64,000 bases of DNA from Candidatus Thiodiazotropha sp. LNASS1 (GTDB taxonomy: Bacteria > Pseudomonadota > Gammaproteobacteria > Chromatiales > Chromatiaceae). Under the pieces are notes generated by a model that was not told where the DNA came from, did not search any database, and saw only the letters and a program-made list of their open reading frames with translations. Positions 17,599 to 26,974 of this stretch are shown here, one piece after another. The translations under genes were made by a program, and so were the position numbers. The stretch covers positions 1,798,001 through 1,862,000 of the forward strand of contig NZ_OZ156465.1 in assembly GCF_964212655.1 (NCBI RefSeq), read 5' to 3'. How positions within the stretch are numbered: position 1 is the stretch's first letter; each line of letters begins with the position of its first letter.

Positions 17599-18188
17599 GA
17601 CGGCCATCCAGTAAACAGCGCCGGGCAGTCATACTGATTCTGGCTCTGATCACATTTTCAGTCGCCTACTATGCTGGCCATACACAAAAGCAACATACCA
17701 GGACATTACCCCAAATCGACGGTGTTTTGATCAATCCCCCACTCCCGGTACCGCCAGTCGATCTCTACAACCAGCAGGGTGAACCCTTTTCCCTCAGCGA
17801 TCTGCAAGGTCATTGGAACCTGTTGATGCTTGATCCCGGTCCAGGAACAACCTCTTCAATCGCACTCACCAGACTGATTCAGGTACATAATCGCTTGGCG
17901 GCGGATCCTGATCTGCAACAGCAGATTCACTATTTCTACCTGCCCGGAAACAAGATTGAAGAAAAGGCGATATCGTTCGCATCGCTGTCAGACAACTTCC
18001 AGGCCTTGCACGGAGACAAGCAAAAAGTGGACATCGCCTTTACCGCCTTCGGCGGCGCCGACAACAAAACGGAATATACACTCTACCTGATTGGGCCGGA
18101 CGCAAAACTGCGTGCCCTGTTTACCCGGAATAACAATACGGCTACTATCGCTGAAGATCTCAATAACCTGATCGATGCAGTGCAGTAA
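17595..18188 (+). CDS. SCO1/SenC-like thioredoxin-fold protein lacking cysteines
   Basis: 197 aa, N-terminal membrane anchor (about residues 11-28), then a periplasmic thioredoxin-like domain with SCO-type order: VDLYNQQGEPFSLSDLQGHWNLLML, then FYLPGNKI, and a final YLIGPDAKLRALF. Where SCO proteins carry the copper-binding CxxxC, this protein has DPGPGTT, and it contains no cysteine at all, so it cannot bind copper or exchange disulfides as SCO does. It overlaps the rhodanese gene (ATGA, four bases) and is followed closely by psd. A structural or chaperone role is possible; the family call is moderate. Confidence 0.65.
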   Translation: MRRPSSKQRRAVILILALITFSVAYYAGHTQKQHTRTLPQIDGVLINPPLPVPPVDLYNQQGEPFSLSDLQGHWNLLMLDPGPGTTSSIALTRLIQVHNRLAADPDLQQQIHYFYLPGNKIEEKAISFASLSDNFQALHGDKQKVDIAFTAFGGADNKTEYTLYLIGPDAKLRALFTRNNNTATIAEDLNNLIDAVQ

Positions 18189-18192
18189 CGCT

Positions 18193-19104
18193 ATGAATCA
18201 ATCCGATACAGCTAAGGACACCAGTAAAAAGATTGCGCAATCCTTGTTCGTGGGTCTGCAATATCTGTTACCGCACCATCTGCTCTCCTCCTTGATGCAC
18301 AGCATTGCCCGTATCGAGCTGAAACCGGTGAAAGATCTTCTCATCCGTCAGGCGATCAAATGGTACAAGGTTGATATGCAGGAGGCGTTGGAGAGCGATC
18401 CTGCCCAATACAGGAGTTTCAACGATTTCTTCACCCGTGCATTGCGTCCCGATGCACGGCCGGTTGCCCAATCGGACAATCAGGTCGCCTCACCTGCTGA
18501 CGGGACACTCAGTCAGTCGGGCGATATCGAGGCGGGATTCCTGTTTCAGGCAAAGGAACACGACTACTCGCTACTCGAGCTGCTGGGCGGCGATGCAGAG
18601 ATGAACCGTCTGTTCGAAGACGGCAACTTCGCAACAATCTACCTTTCTCCGCGCGACTATCACCGCCTGCACATGCCTGCCAGCGGAAAATTGAAGCGTA
18701 TGCTCCACGTCCCCGGACGTCTGTTCAGCGTCAATGCAACCACCTGCGAGAAGGTACCCAGACTGTTTGCCAGGAATGAACGGGTGATCTCTCTTTTCGA
18801 GACCGATTTCGGCCCCATGGCGATAATCCTTGTCGGTGCTATTTTTGTCTCCAGCATCGAGACTGTCTGGGCCGGCACCATCACCCCCCTCCAACAACGG
18901 GTAAACAGTTGGGACTACGAACCCTCCGCCGCACCTGCCAGTATCGAGCTGGAAAAAGGCGAGGAGATGGGGCGCTTCAATATGGGATCCACCGTGATTC
19001 TGCTGTTCGCCAAGGATGCCATCGAGTGGCATGACGATTTCATTGCGGACAACCCCGTTAGAATGGGCGAAGCGATCGCCACTGCTACCGGTGGGGAGTC
19101 ATAG
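18193..19104 (+). CDS. psd: phosphatidylserine decarboxylase proenzyme
   Basis: Psd makes phosphatidylethanolamine at the inner membrane. Visible landmarks are SFNDFFTRALRPDARP, ASPADGTLSQSG, YLSPRDYHRLHMPASGKL and the self-cleavage region FNMGSTVILLF. The proenzyme is cut between Gly and Ser, and the serine becomes the pyruvoyl group; the motif here is MGST instead of the common LGST. Length is 303 aa against 322 in E. coli. The ATG at 18193 lies five bases after the previous stop; an ATG at 18175 inside the upstream gene would add six unconvincing residues. Confidence 0.95.
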   Translation: MNQSDTAKDTSKKIAQSLFVGLQYLLPHHLLSSLMHSIARIELKPVKDLLIRQAIKWYKVDMQEALESDPAQYRSFNDFFTRALRPDARPVAQSDNQVASPADGTLSQSGDIEAGFLFQAKEHDYSLLELLGGDAEMNRLFEDGNFATIYLSPRDYHRLHMPASGKLKRMLHVPGRLFSVNATTCEKVPRLFARNERVISLFETDFGPMAIILVGAIFVSSIETVWAGTITPLQQRVNSWDYEPSAAPASIELEKGEEMGRFNMGSTVILLFAKDAIEWHDDFIADNPVRMGEAIATATGGES

Positions 19105-19127
19105 CCCCATAATCACCTGTAACGCAT

Positions 19128-19970
19128 TCACGGCCTGGTCGCCTCGATCGTTGCCGAAACCACATACTCCTCGATCCCGCGTCCCGGTGCCCAATCGCGG
19201 ATGAATTCGCGGGATTCGTCCTTGGGTTCGATCTTGATATCTGTAAACCCTGCCGCGTCCATAATATCCTCCAACTCCTCGATCAACGACGCATTACCCA
19301 TGCATCCGGAGACCAGTTGAGGATCGTTTCTCATCTCTTGCGGTATTTCCACGGTTGCCACCACATCGGAGATGGCCAGGCGTCCCCCTGGTTTGAGTAT
19401 CCTGAAGGCCTCCCGAAACACTCGATCCTTATCCGGTGAAAGATTAATGACACAATTGGAGATGATCACATCCGCACAGCCGTCTGCAATCGGCAGGGCC
19501 TCGATTTCACCCAATCTGAACTCGACATTACTATATTTGCCGCGTAAGGCGTTATTACGCGCCTTGGATAACATATCCGGCGTCATATCCACACCGATCA
19601 CATGACCCGCATCACCCACTTCGGCGGCTGCCAGGAAGCAGTCAAATCCGCCGCCGGAGCCCAGATCGACCACCACTTCGCCCGGCTGCAAGGCGGCGAT
19701 CGCCTTCGGATTGCCACATCCCAAGCCCATATCGGCGCCACTCGGCACCTTGGCAAGATCGTCCTGGCTATAACCCAGGCGGCTTGAGATCAGGGTGTTG
19801 ATCGCCGTGTCGTCCGAGACACCGCAACAACTCGATTCGATGCCGCAGCAACCATTCGAATTGCTGGCCACCGCCACTTGCGCGTAGGCCTTGCGCACCT
19901 CCTGGCGATGGCTATCCTGGAGATCGGTCAATGATACTTCAGGTGCACTGTTGTTTGTTAAATCTGGCAT
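19128..19970 (-). CDS. arsM: arsenite S-adenosylmethionine methyltransferase
   Basis: 280 aa. ArsM methylates As(III) to volatile or excretable species using SAM. The Rossmann SAM site is VVDLGSGGGFDCFLAA; cysteines in NGCCGIESSCCG, ISNCVINL and SGCMGNASL fit the arsenic ligands of the family. The ATG at 19970 is preceded by GGAGAG; an upstream GTG at 19982 would consume that ribosome site. It overlaps the end of arsR by 32 bases and forms a two-gene unit with it, presumably induced by arsenite. Confidence 0.92.
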   Translation of the reverse strand: MPDLTNNSAPEVSLTDLQDSHRQEVRKAYAQVAVASNSNGCCGIESSCCGVSDDTAINTLISSRLGYSQDDLAKVPSGADMGLGCGNPKAIAALQPGEVVVDLGSGGGFDCFLAAAEVGDAGHVIGVDMTPDMLSKARNNALRGKYSNVEFRLGEIEALPIADGCADVIISNCVINLSPDKDRVFREAFRILKPGGRLAISDVVATVEIPQEMRNDPQLVSGCMGNASLIEELEDIMDAAGFTDIKIEPKDESREFIRDWAPGRGIEEYVVSATIEATRP

Positions 19971-20313
19971 CACGCTCTCCACTATTCTCTAATTCTGTTT
20001 GCGGAATGAAAAATTCCGATAGTTTGTCCAAAACCCCTGGATCGATCCAGCAATTGACACGCTTACCCTGTCGCTCCATCTCAATCAAACCCGCATAGTG
20101 GAGTGCTTTCAAATGGTGCGACAGGGTGGAAGGCGCAATCTGCATACCCTCGCCCAGCTGCCCGACACTGAAGCTGATCGCCTGCTCCAGATCACAGCGG
20201 GTGCCAGGCTGACAGCAGCGACTCAATCGCTGAAAAATAAGCAAACGGTGGGGGTTACCCAATGCTTTAAACATCTCCGCAAGCTGCTTGTCATTAGATC
20301 TAATCTTCGACAT
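19939..20313 (-). CDS. arsR: ArsR-family arsenic-responsive repressor
   Basis: 124 aa winged-helix repressor. The recognition region is PSTLSHHLKALHYAGLIEMERQGKRV. Cysteines in RCCQPGTRCDLE sit in the N-terminal third and probably bind As(III); this spacing differs from the E. coli ELCVCDL site. It precedes and overlaps arsM, and a 14-base perfect dyad overlaps its start codon, which indicates autoregulation. Confidence 0.88.
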   Translation of the reverse strand: MSKIRSNDKQLAEMFKALGNPHRLLIFQRLSRCCQPGTRCDLEQAISFSVGQLGEGMQIAPSTLSHHLKALHYAGLIEMERQGKRVNCWIDPGVLDKLSEFFIPQTELENSGERDARFNKQQCT

Positions 20314-20325
20314 ATTTCGAAATAT
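20312..20325. promoter_or_regulatory. ArsR operator dyad
   Basis: ATATTTCGAAATAT, a perfect 14-base palindrome that includes the first base pairs of the arsR start codon region. Operators of this TTCGAA-centred type are known for cysteine-rich ArsR proteins. Repressor binding there would block arsRM transcription. Confidence 0.6.
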
Positions 20326-20448
20326 AAAACAATATCTACGGAATTACAAATCACAGCCCGGAATAGACCATCACCCGTTTCAGCACAAGACGGGAACCGG
20401 TGATCTATTTACAGGCTTCTGAATTGATTTGAATGAATACCGGCAGAC

Positions 20449-21018
20449 TCACGACCAGGAACGGAAACGCCCGGTGTCGAGATGGATGAAATTGGATTTT
20501 GGATAGTAACCGACACCACCCGCCTTCATTGCGACGGCACAATCCCGCAGTGTTTTAAGATCGCAGCCACAGAGCCGGATATCGATTGCCCTACCCTGCA
20601 TATGCAGGCTCCGCTTCGCCACTCCTCCGCTCTTGTTGCGCAGCATCTCGTTTGTTTTCGGCGAGCGGTAGGCGGAGATGATTTCGAATTCACCATGAGT
20701 GCCAACAACCTGCTGCAGCTGGTAGACCATGTCCAGAAGCGCCCTATCCATGCTGGTTGACTCCCCGCTGCGGTGATCTCTGAGTAAACGGTCAAGAATC
20801 CGGAGATTATCGACCTGGTAATCTCCATCGCGCCAATAGGTAACCGTTTCTCTCTCCCCCGTATGGGTATGACGAAACGCCAGCGTGCGGTTCTCACTCG
20901 CGGCGAGCGCCAACAAGGGCGACGATATCAACAGGCCTGTCATTGATGCGCAGTTACGCAGAAAGCGACGTCTGCTGAAACTGGGATTGTCGTTGGTAGT
21001 CATCAGCGTTGGCAACAT
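20449..21018 (-). CDS. mepK: murein endopeptidase of the MepK (YcbK, M15/DUF882) family
   Basis: 189 aa. The N-terminus has a twin-arginine signal (SRRRFLRNCASMTGLL), so folded export to the periplasm is expected; tatABC are in this window. The zinc-peptidase pattern is RSLHMQGRAIDIR ... GGVGYYPKSNFIHLDTG, with His, Asp and His ligands. E. coli MepK cleaves 3-3 peptidoglycan crosslinks. It lies just after ldtD on the same strand, the same pairing as in E. coli, which supports the assignment. An internal ATG at 21003 is an alternative start. Confidence 0.88.
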   Translation of the reverse strand: MLPTLMTTNDNPSFSRRRFLRNCASMTGLLISSPLLALAASENRTLAFRHTHTGERETVTYWRDGDYQVDNLRILDRLLRDHRSGESTSMDRALLDMVYQLQQVVGTHGEFEIISAYRSPKTNEMLRNKSGGVAKRSLHMQGRAIDIRLCGCDLKTLRDCAVAMKAGGVGYYPKSNFIHLDTGRFRSWS

Positions 21019-21177
21019 GGATGCGGCTAACCTTGGATGGGAAACGTAACACTATTGTCGGCAGTGACCGACCAAAATCCACGCGCAGGTTAACAAATTC
21101 AGGCAGGGTAAAGCCAACCCTGTGACTCGAATCACATGAATGTGAGTCAGGATGCCTTAGCTGTGGGGTATGGGGCC

Positions 21178-21210
21178 GGGACAGATCGGATTAGTGTTAA
21201 CGGGCCCTAG
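21178..21210 (+). repeat. dispersed 33-base repeat, copy 1
   Basis: Matches the minus strand at 50506-50538 in 28 of 33 positions. The core TTAGTGTTRACRGG is flanked by near-complementary ends (CTAGGRCC and GGCCCTAG in copy 2), so the RNA could fold into a hairpin. It overlaps the last codon of ldtD. Confidence 0.6.
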
Positions 21211-22883
21211 AGCGAGGGATTCTCCGCCCTGCTCTCATGATGAGCGGTTAGATGCTCAACCCCTTCACCCATCACCAGCATTAATGCGGTATCTCTTTGA
21301 TAGATGTCGGGTCGAAAATGGATATCTCCCGCAGTATCCACCCAACTGGTGAAGTAGGTAAGGTAGACCGGCATCGGTTTGGCGAGCGGAGCCATCTGGG
21401 TTTCACCGCTGCGCAGGGCTTGCTGCAACCAGATATTCTGCGGCTGCTCTGCGTACTCTACCAGCAGTTGAGCCAACTGATCAGCTGCCTCAACCCTGAC
21501 ACACCCAGAGCTGTAGGCCCGATTCGGCCGCTCAAACAGGCCACGGGCAGGGGTGTCATGGAGATAGATCTGGTGAGCATTGGGCATATGAAATTTTATC
21601 CGTCCAAGACTGTTGCTGTTGCCCGCATCCTGTCTCAAGACAAAGGGAAAATTGTTTTCATGATAGCTTGCCCAATCGATACCGACCGGATCGATCTCAC
21701 CCCATTCTCCATCTGAACGCACATAGACGCGAAACTGTTTACGCGCCAGATACTCATTGTCCTGCTGTAGCTGCGGCAGTATATCCTGCACCGCGATGCT
21801 ACGGGGCACTGTCCACAATGGATTCATGACCAGATGTGTCACTTTGCTGCTGAACGAGGGCGTTTGTCGCTCCTGCCTACCGTTCACCGTGCGCTTGTGA
21901 AATACGACCTGGTCCCGATTCATGAGAGAAATCTCAAATCCCGCTGTATTGACCATCAGGTGCTGCGGCTCCAGTTCATGAGGCAGCCAGCGCCAGCGCT
22001 CAAGATTCGCCCGTAATTGTGCGATGCGTGTCTCCACCGGATCATTTAGGGCTCGCAGGGTGGCAGACCCCACAATGCCATCCGGCACCAATCCAAGTCG
22101 CCGCTGGAATCGTTTAACCGCCTTCGCCAGGTTGGTATCGAAATAGTTTGGATCGGGTATCTCTTCAGCTGTCCGGCTCGATTCCCCTTGTAACCGCTGC
22201 CGGAGGAGTGCAACTGCAGGATCCGAATCACCCAGCCGTAAACTGTCATCGAGGTGGAGGGTTGGCCAGCCCCCTTCGGCTTGGATGTCGCGATACTTCA
22301 CAAGCGCATCCTTCAGCTGCAGATAGGCGCTGTTGGTTGGTCGAAGGGTGTTGAGTAATTGTTCCAGTGCACCACCGGATAGTGCAGACGACAAGGCATC
22401 GACCGGATCGAAACTCTCGTTTGGAAACATCCAGAAAGGATCGAGGGACTGTGCATCATATCGCCCCAATCGCAGATCTCTGGCCAGCCTGAGATAACCG
22501 TCACTGAGCAGCAGCTCTCGATTGACCATGACTTCAGGTGACGGGTCGAAGACCAACCCACGCAGATGATCCAGATGGTAATCATCGGTATTCAAACCAT
22601 CCAGCTCCGCTGATGCCAGCCAACGAAAGAGGTGTCTACCCTGCTCAGTCAGTTCGCCTTCATGATGCCAAATGAATCGATGTCGCTGCTTGTCATAAAG
22701 ACGCTCAATCTGTGGCCAATCGATTACCAGCCCCCCCTCCAGCGCTGATTCAATCGGCACCACAAGCGACTCAGCTGCTGGACTGATAGCGATAACACCG
22801 GCCGCTTCGCCTCGGCTGAAAAACAGACAGAGAAGAATGCCAATCCAGTACCTGCTTTTATCTTTCAATATACTCCTGAACAT
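21207..22883 (-). CDS. ldtD: L,D-transpeptidase of the LdtD/YcbB family
   Basis: 558 aa. After a signal peptide (ILLCLFFSRGEAAG) come an amidase/scaffold domain, a peptidoglycan-binding helix domain (FDTNLAKAVKRFQRRLGLVPDGIVGSATL, split by insertions) and the YkuD catalytic domain with the motif HDTPARGLFERPNRAYSSGCVRVE, where the cysteine is the nucleophile. The enzyme forms meso-DAP-meso-DAP (3-3) crosslinks. Its neighbour mepK cuts these bonds, so the pair would make and remodel the same linkage. Length is slightly below E. coli LdtD (615 aa). Confidence 0.92.
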   Translation of the reverse strand: MFRSILKDKSRYWIGILLCLFFSRGEAAGVIAISPAAESLVVPIESALEGGLVIDWPQIERLYDKQRHRFIWHHEGELTEQGRHLFRWLASAELDGLNTDDYHLDHLRGLVFDPSPEVMVNRELLLSDGYLRLARDLRLGRYDAQSLDPFWMFPNESFDPVDALSSALSGGALEQLLNTLRPTNSAYLQLKDALVKYRDIQAEGGWPTLHLDDSLRLGDSDPAVALLRQRLQGESSRTAEEIPDPNYFDTNLAKAVKRFQRRLGLVPDGIVGSATLRALNDPVETRIAQLRANLERWRWLPHELEPQHLMVNTAGFEISLMNRDQVVFHKRTVNGRQERQTPSFSSKVTHLVMNPLWTVPRSIAVQDILPQLQQDNEYLARKQFRVYVRSDGEWGEIDPVGIDWASYHENNFPFVLRQDAGNSNSLGRIKFHMPNAHQIYLHDTPARGLFERPNRAYSSGCVRVEAADQLAQLLVEYAEQPQNIWLQQALRSGETQMAPLAKPMPVYLTYFTSWVDTAGDIHFRPDIYQRDTALMLVMGEGVEHLTAHHESRAENPSL

Positions 22884-23197
22884 TCGAAGCCATTGCTCGT
22901 ATGGGCAGTAGAGTAGTCGATGAAATAACGATCACACCATGCCCTGAAGTACCCGCAGCCGAAGACTCAAGCCATCGCCTGCCTCTATGCTTAAGCTTAG
23001 GTCCGGTATCGGAGATAAGACAGGTTTACCCCCTACAATTCATGGTTAGAGTCTAATCAGGCAAGACCAGACAATGGGTAAAAAATAGTTAAATCTGCAG
23101 AAAGAGATCAATATGGGAAACAACTTCCCACACATTGAATAGCGAACGATGCCAAGCATCTGTCCGCTCAGTGTGCGGGTTGATCATCGTGATAATT
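22884..23197. other. intergenic region
   Basis: 314 bases between epmA (end) and ldtD (start), both minus strand. It should hold the ldtD promoter. A TGGGAA/TTCCCA dyad (23113-23130) is present without a T-run. Nothing else is recognised. Confidence 0.5.
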
Positions 23198-24181
23198 TCA
23201 AGACCGGCCGATATCGAATGTAACCACCTGGCGTATGTCGTGCGTGCCGGTCAAAACCATCAGCAGGCGATCCAGGCCCAAGGCAACGCCCGAACACTCC
23301 GGCATCCCTGCCTCCAGCGCATCAAGCAGGGCTTCATCCATCGGCACTTCCGCTTGCCGGGAAGATCCACGCCGGCGATTGTCCGCATTGAATCGCTTTC
23401 GCTGCAGACCGGCACTGGTCAGTTCCTGAAACCCGTTGGCAATCTCCATTCCGCCTATATAGAGTTCGAAGCGTTCCGCTACCGGATATCTATCCTCCCG
23501 CACCTGCGCCAAGGCTGCCTGACTCGCGGGATAGTCATACAGGAAAGTCATTCCGCACTGACCCAGCTGGGGTTCAATCAAATGACTCAGCAGCAGGTCG
23601 AGCCAGCCGTCACAACCCTCTATGGCAAGCTGGTCCGCACCGGAAATACCCTGTTCTACGGCACATTGCCGCAACTGATCGAGATCGGCCGCATGGGGAT
23701 TCATTCCGAGCCGACGCTCGAATGCTTCGGCATAGGTCAGTTTTTCGATCGACAGCGGCCGCGCTGTCAATCTGTTGATCAGATTGGCCACCTCATCCAT
23801 CAGCTGATGATAATCGAGACCCGGTCGATACCACTCCAGAAGTGAAAACTCCGGATTGTGGCGCCGGCCAAGCTCACCGTTACGGAACACCTTACAGATC
23901 TGGTAGATCGGACCGCTGCCAGCCGCCAACAACCGCTTCATGGGGAACTCAGGGGAGGTATGCAGATAAAGATCGAGACCCTGAACCGCCTCGGGGCCGG
24001 TATAACGGGTATTGAAACTCTCTATTGCAGGGTCCGTTGCGGCAAAGCGCGAACAGACCGGTGTCTCCACCTCAACCACACCGATCTGATCAAAGAATCG
24101 ACGGATATGGCTCAGCATCTCCGCCCTGGCCCGTATAATCTGGATGGAGGCGGAAGGTCGCCAATCGTCCTTTTGGGCCAT
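23198..24181 (-). CDS. epmA: elongation factor P (R)-beta-lysine ligase
   Basis: 327 aa, a class II aminoacyl-tRNA-synthetase-like enzyme without anticodon domain (GenX/PoxA/YjeA). It attaches (R)-beta-lysine to Lys34 of EF-P. Motif 2 is FRNGELGRRHNPEFSLLEWY and motif 3 GVALGLDRLLMVLTG; LYLHTSPEFPMKRLLAAG is typical. It follows efp by eight bases on the same strand, while epmB is divergent, so all three members of the EF-P modification pathway are together. Confidence 0.95.
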   Translation of the reverse strand: MAQKDDWRPSASIQIIRARAEMLSHIRRFFDQIGVVEVETPVCSRFAATDPAIESFNTRYTGPEAVQGLDLYLHTSPEFPMKRLLAAGSGPIYQICKVFRNGELGRRHNPEFSLLEWYRPGLDYHQLMDEVANLINRLTARPLSIEKLTYAEAFERRLGMNPHAADLDQLRQCAVEQGISGADQLAIEGCDGWLDLLLSHLIEPQLGQCGMTFLYDYPASQAALAQVREDRYPVAERFELYIGGMEIANGFQELTSAGLQRKRFNADNRRRGSSRQAEVPMDEALLDALEAGMPECSGVALGLDRLLMVLTGTHDIRQVVTFDIGRS

Positions 24182-24189
24182 TAAACCGG

Positions 24190-24762
24190 TCAGTCTTCCT
24201 TGGCGCGTGAGACATACTCACCGCTGCGGGTATCCACCTTGATTGCCTCGCCGATCTGGACAAACAGCGGCACACGCACCACGGCACCGGTCTCTAAGGT
24301 GGCCGGCTTGCCGCCACTCCCTGAGGTGTCCCCTTTCAGTCCCGGATCGGTGTCGGTGATGTTCAGGATCACGAATTTAGGCGGTTCGACAATAATCGGG
24401 GCGCCATTCCACAGGGTCACCAGACAGACGTCCTCCTCCTTCAGCCATTTGGCACTCTCCGCCACTGCAGCCTGATCGGCGCTTACCTGTTCGTAACTAT
24501 CAGGATCCATGAAGTGCCAGAACTCGCCATCATTGTAGAGATACTGCATTTCAGACTCATGCACATCGGCCCCTTCAACCGATTCACCCGATTTGAAGGT
24601 TTTTTCCAACACCCGGCCAGTCTTCAGATTGCGTATCTTGACCCGATTGAAGGCCTGACCTTTGCCAGGCTTTACGAATTCGTTTTCAATAATGGAGCAG
24701 GGATCCCCATCCAGCATGATTTTCAGGCCACCCTTAAACTCATTGGTGCTATAACTAGCCAT
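24190..24762 (-). CDS. efp: translation elongation factor P
   Basis: 190 aa. EF-P relieves ribosome stalling at polyproline. It begins [19 protein letters not shown]; the modified residue is Lys34 in KPGKGQAF, and the OB domains end with [20 protein letters not shown]. The start ATG at 24762 has a GAGGA ribosome site; a longer upstream frame is not family-like. The start codon shares CATG with that of divergent epmB. A good promoter lies at 24797-24825. Confidence 0.97.
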   Translation of the reverse strand: MASYSTNEFKGGLKIMLDGDPCSIIENEFVKPGKGQAFNRVKIRNLKTGRVLEKTFKSGESVEGADVHESEMQYLYNDGEFWHFMDPDSYEQVSADQAAVAESAKWLKEEDVCLVTLWNGAPIIVEPPKFVILNITDTDPGLKGDTSGSGGKPATLETGAVVRVPLFVQIGEAIKVDTRSGEYVSRAKED

Positions 24763-25816
24763 GACATCCTCACGAAACATATCAATTGCGGCGCACATCA
24801 TACCTGAGACTGAGTCCTGTGTGCAGGCGTCAGTGTGGCGAAAAGCCCTCGCCGACGGTTTCACCGACGTACCCAGTCTGCTCGAATATCTACAGATCGA
24901 ACCGTCGGCGGTGTCCGATCACATCCGGGCCAGTAGGCAATTCTCACTGCGGGTACCCAAGGTCTTCGCCGCACTGATGCGCAAGGGCGATCCTGATGAT
25001 CCTCTACTGCTGCAAGTTCTCCCACATGCCAGCGAGATGGACCTGGCCGACGGATTCAGCACCGACCCGGTCGGTGATCACATGGCCGGGCATAGCCCCG
25101 GGCTGTTGCAGAAGTATCATGGCCGTATCCTGATCATCACCACCGGGGCATGCGCGGTCCATTGCCGTTACTGCTTTCGCCGACACTACCCCTATTCCGA
25201 CGCTACGGCCACCAACAGTCAATGGCGCCAGGTCATCGACTATCTTGTGGCCAATCCCGAGGTTGAGGAGGTCATCCTGAGCGGCGGAGACCCATTGATG
25301 ATCAGTGACGATAAACTCGGGCGATGGTTGGCGCAGCTTGAATCGTTGCCACAGATCAAACGCTTGCGCATTCACACCCGCTTACCGGTGGTCCTGCCCC
25401 AACGTATCACAGGTGAATTGCTTAGCGTCTTGAAGCGTTGCGCCATCAAAAAGGTAGTGGTAATCCACGCCAATCACCCCAATGAGCTGTCGCCCGCTGT
25501 CGCGGAGGGAGTGAAAAAAGTGGCGGCGTCGGGCGTCACCCTATTGAATCAGTCGGTCTTGCTGAAAGGCGTGAACGATCACGGCGATACCCTGGTCAGG
25601 CTCAGCAATCGCCTTTTTGAGATCGGTGTTCTGCCCTATTACCTGCACCTGCTCGACCGGGTTGAGGGCGCCGCCCATTTTGAGCTGGAGAAGGCAGCCA
25701 TCCTGAAACTGCAGCAACAGCTGCTGACCGAACTGCCAGGCTATCTGATGCCGAGAATGGTGCGTGAGACAGCAGGAGAGTTGTATAAGACACCCATTCA
25801 GGATTGCACAATTTAG
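24761..25816 (+). CDS. epmB: EF-P beta-lysylation protein, lysine 2,3-aminomutase type
   Basis: 351 aa radical-SAM, PLP-dependent enzyme that converts L-lysine to (R)-beta-lysine for EpmA. The cluster motif is [36 protein letters not shown] and [12 protein letters not shown] are typical. The N-terminus contains AAHIIPE, resembling AHIV of E. coli EpmB, which supports the ATG at 24761; however, that ATG lacks a ribosome site and overlaps the efp start codon, and a GTG at 24821 is an alternative. It converges with tsaD, whose stop is five bases away. Confidence 0.92.
   Translation: MTSSRNISIAAHIIPETESCVQASVWRKALADGFTDVPSLLEYLQIEPSAVSDHIRASRQFSLRVPKVFAALMRKGDPDDPLLLQVLPHASEMDLADGFSTDPVGDHMAGHSPGLLQKYHGRILIITTGACAVHCRYCFRRHYPYSDATATNSQWRQVIDYLVANPEVEEVILSGGDPLMISDDKLGRWLAQLESLPQIKRLRIHTRLPVVLPQRITGELLSVLKRCAIKKVVVIHANHPNELSPAVAEGVKKVAASGVTLLNQSVLLKGVNDHGDTLVRLSNRLFEIGVLPYYLHLLDRVEGAAHFELEKAAILKLQQQLLTELPGYLMPRMVRETAGELYKTPIQDCTI
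24797..24825 (-). promoter_or_regulatory. efp promoter
   Basis: On the minus strand TGCACA (24825-24820) and TATGAT (24802-24797) are spaced by 17 bases, giving a start near 24790 and a 28-base leader with GAGGA before the efp ATG. The site lies inside the first codons of epmB if epmB starts at 24761. Confidence 0.55.
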
Positions 25817-25820
25817 GGCC

Positions 25821-26855
25821 TCACCCCCCACCACCCAGCGACTCCATGGGCCAGCGGGAGCGGACCGAAAACCTAAGCGCCTCGGATTCCCCGGCCAAAA
25901 GGCGCCGGCAGCCGGCATAAGCGATCATGGCCCCGTTATCAGTGCAAAACTTGGGACGGGGATAGTAGGCAGCCCCTTCTTCACCCGCCATCATCGCATC
26001 GATCCGCTGACGTAATCGTCGATTGGCGCTGACCCCGCCGGCCAGCACCAGCGTCTTGATACCACACTGCCTGACAGCCCTGCGACACTTGAGCAAAAGG
26101 GTGTCGACCACCGCCTCTTCAAAGGCGCGTGCTATATCGGCCCTGGTCTGAGCCGATAGGGCTCCCCCCTCCTCACGCTCTGCCCGCTGGATGGTATTCA
26201 GGGCAAAGGTCTTCAAACCACTGAAACTGAAGTCGAGGCCGGGTCTGTCGATCATCGGCCGGGGAAAATGAAACTGCTCAGGATCGCCCTGCTCAGCCAG
26301 TTTCGCCAGTTCCGGTCCCCCGGGATAGGGTAATCCCAAGAGCTTAGCGGTCTTATCGAAGGCCTCGCCGGCCGCATCGTCCAGAGTATCCCCGAGCAGT
26401 CGGTATCGACCCATACCTTCCACCTCCACCAACTGGGTGTGTCCACCGGATACCAGCATTGCGATGAAGGGAAAGGCCGGAGGATCAGGCTCAAGCATGG
26501 GCGCCAGGAGATGGCCCTCCATATGGTGCACACCAATCGCCGGGATACCCCAGGACCAGGCCATGCTCCGCCCCACCGATGCACCTACCAGCAAGGCGCC
26601 CACCAGACCCGGACCTGCGGTGTAGGCCACACCGTCCAGTGAAGCAGCCTCGATCCCGGCATCCTGAAACAACTGCCGGACCAACGGTAAAAGCTTGCGC
26701 ACATGGTCCCTGGATGCCAATTCAGGCACCACCCCACCATAATCTGCATGCAGATCGACCTGGCTGTGCAGGGCATGAGCCAGCAGACCCATTTCACTGT
26801 CGTAAACGGCCACACCGGTCTCATCACAGGATGTTTCTATACCTAATACCCGCAT
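25821..26855 (-). CDS. tsaD: tRNA N6-threonylcarbamoyladenosine transferase subunit
   Basis: 344 aa ASKHA-fold enzyme that, with TsaB and TsaE, makes t6A37 in ANN-decoding tRNAs. It starts [19 protein letters not shown] and has the metal-binding histidines in HMEGHLLAP (HxxxH), SGGHTQLV, and a late [10 protein letters not shown]. TsaD proteins are usually near rpsU and divergent from it in gammaproteobacteria, as here. Confidence 0.97.
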   Translation of the reverse strand: MRVLGIETSCDETGVAVYDSEMGLLAHALHSQVDLHADYGGVVPELASRDHVRKLLPLVRQLFQDAGIEAASLDGVAYTAGPGLVGALLVGASVGRSMAWSWGIPAIGVHHMEGHLLAPMLEPDPPAFPFIAMLVSGGHTQLVEVEGMGRYRLLGDTLDDAAGEAFDKTAKLLGLPYPGGPELAKLAEQGDPEQFHFPRPMIDRPGLDFSFSGLKTFALNTIQRAEREEGGALSAQTRADIARAFEEAVVDTLLLKCRRAVRQCGIKTLVLAGGVSANRRLRQRIDAMMAGEEGAAYYPRPKFCTDNGAMIAYAGCRRLLAGESEALRFSVRSRWPMESLGGGG

Positions 26856-26875
26856 ATTTGTACCACTTTTTGCTG

Positions 26876-26881
26876 TAGAAT
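26876..26881 (+). promoter_or_regulatory. -10 element upstream of rpsU
   Basis: TAGAAT, five of six to TATAAT, lies in the tsaD-rpsU divergent gap about 90 bases before the rpsU start. A TTGTAC at 26858-26863 is too close (12-base spacer) to be its partner, so the -35 is unclear. Confidence 0.35.
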
Positions 26882-26974
26882 AGCCCTATACCTTTGCAAA
26901 CCGGGGTGGCTATGAGTAGAATCTCCGCCTTTCGACCGGTCGAGAAGCTTAACAGATTCGAGGAAACAACATCG

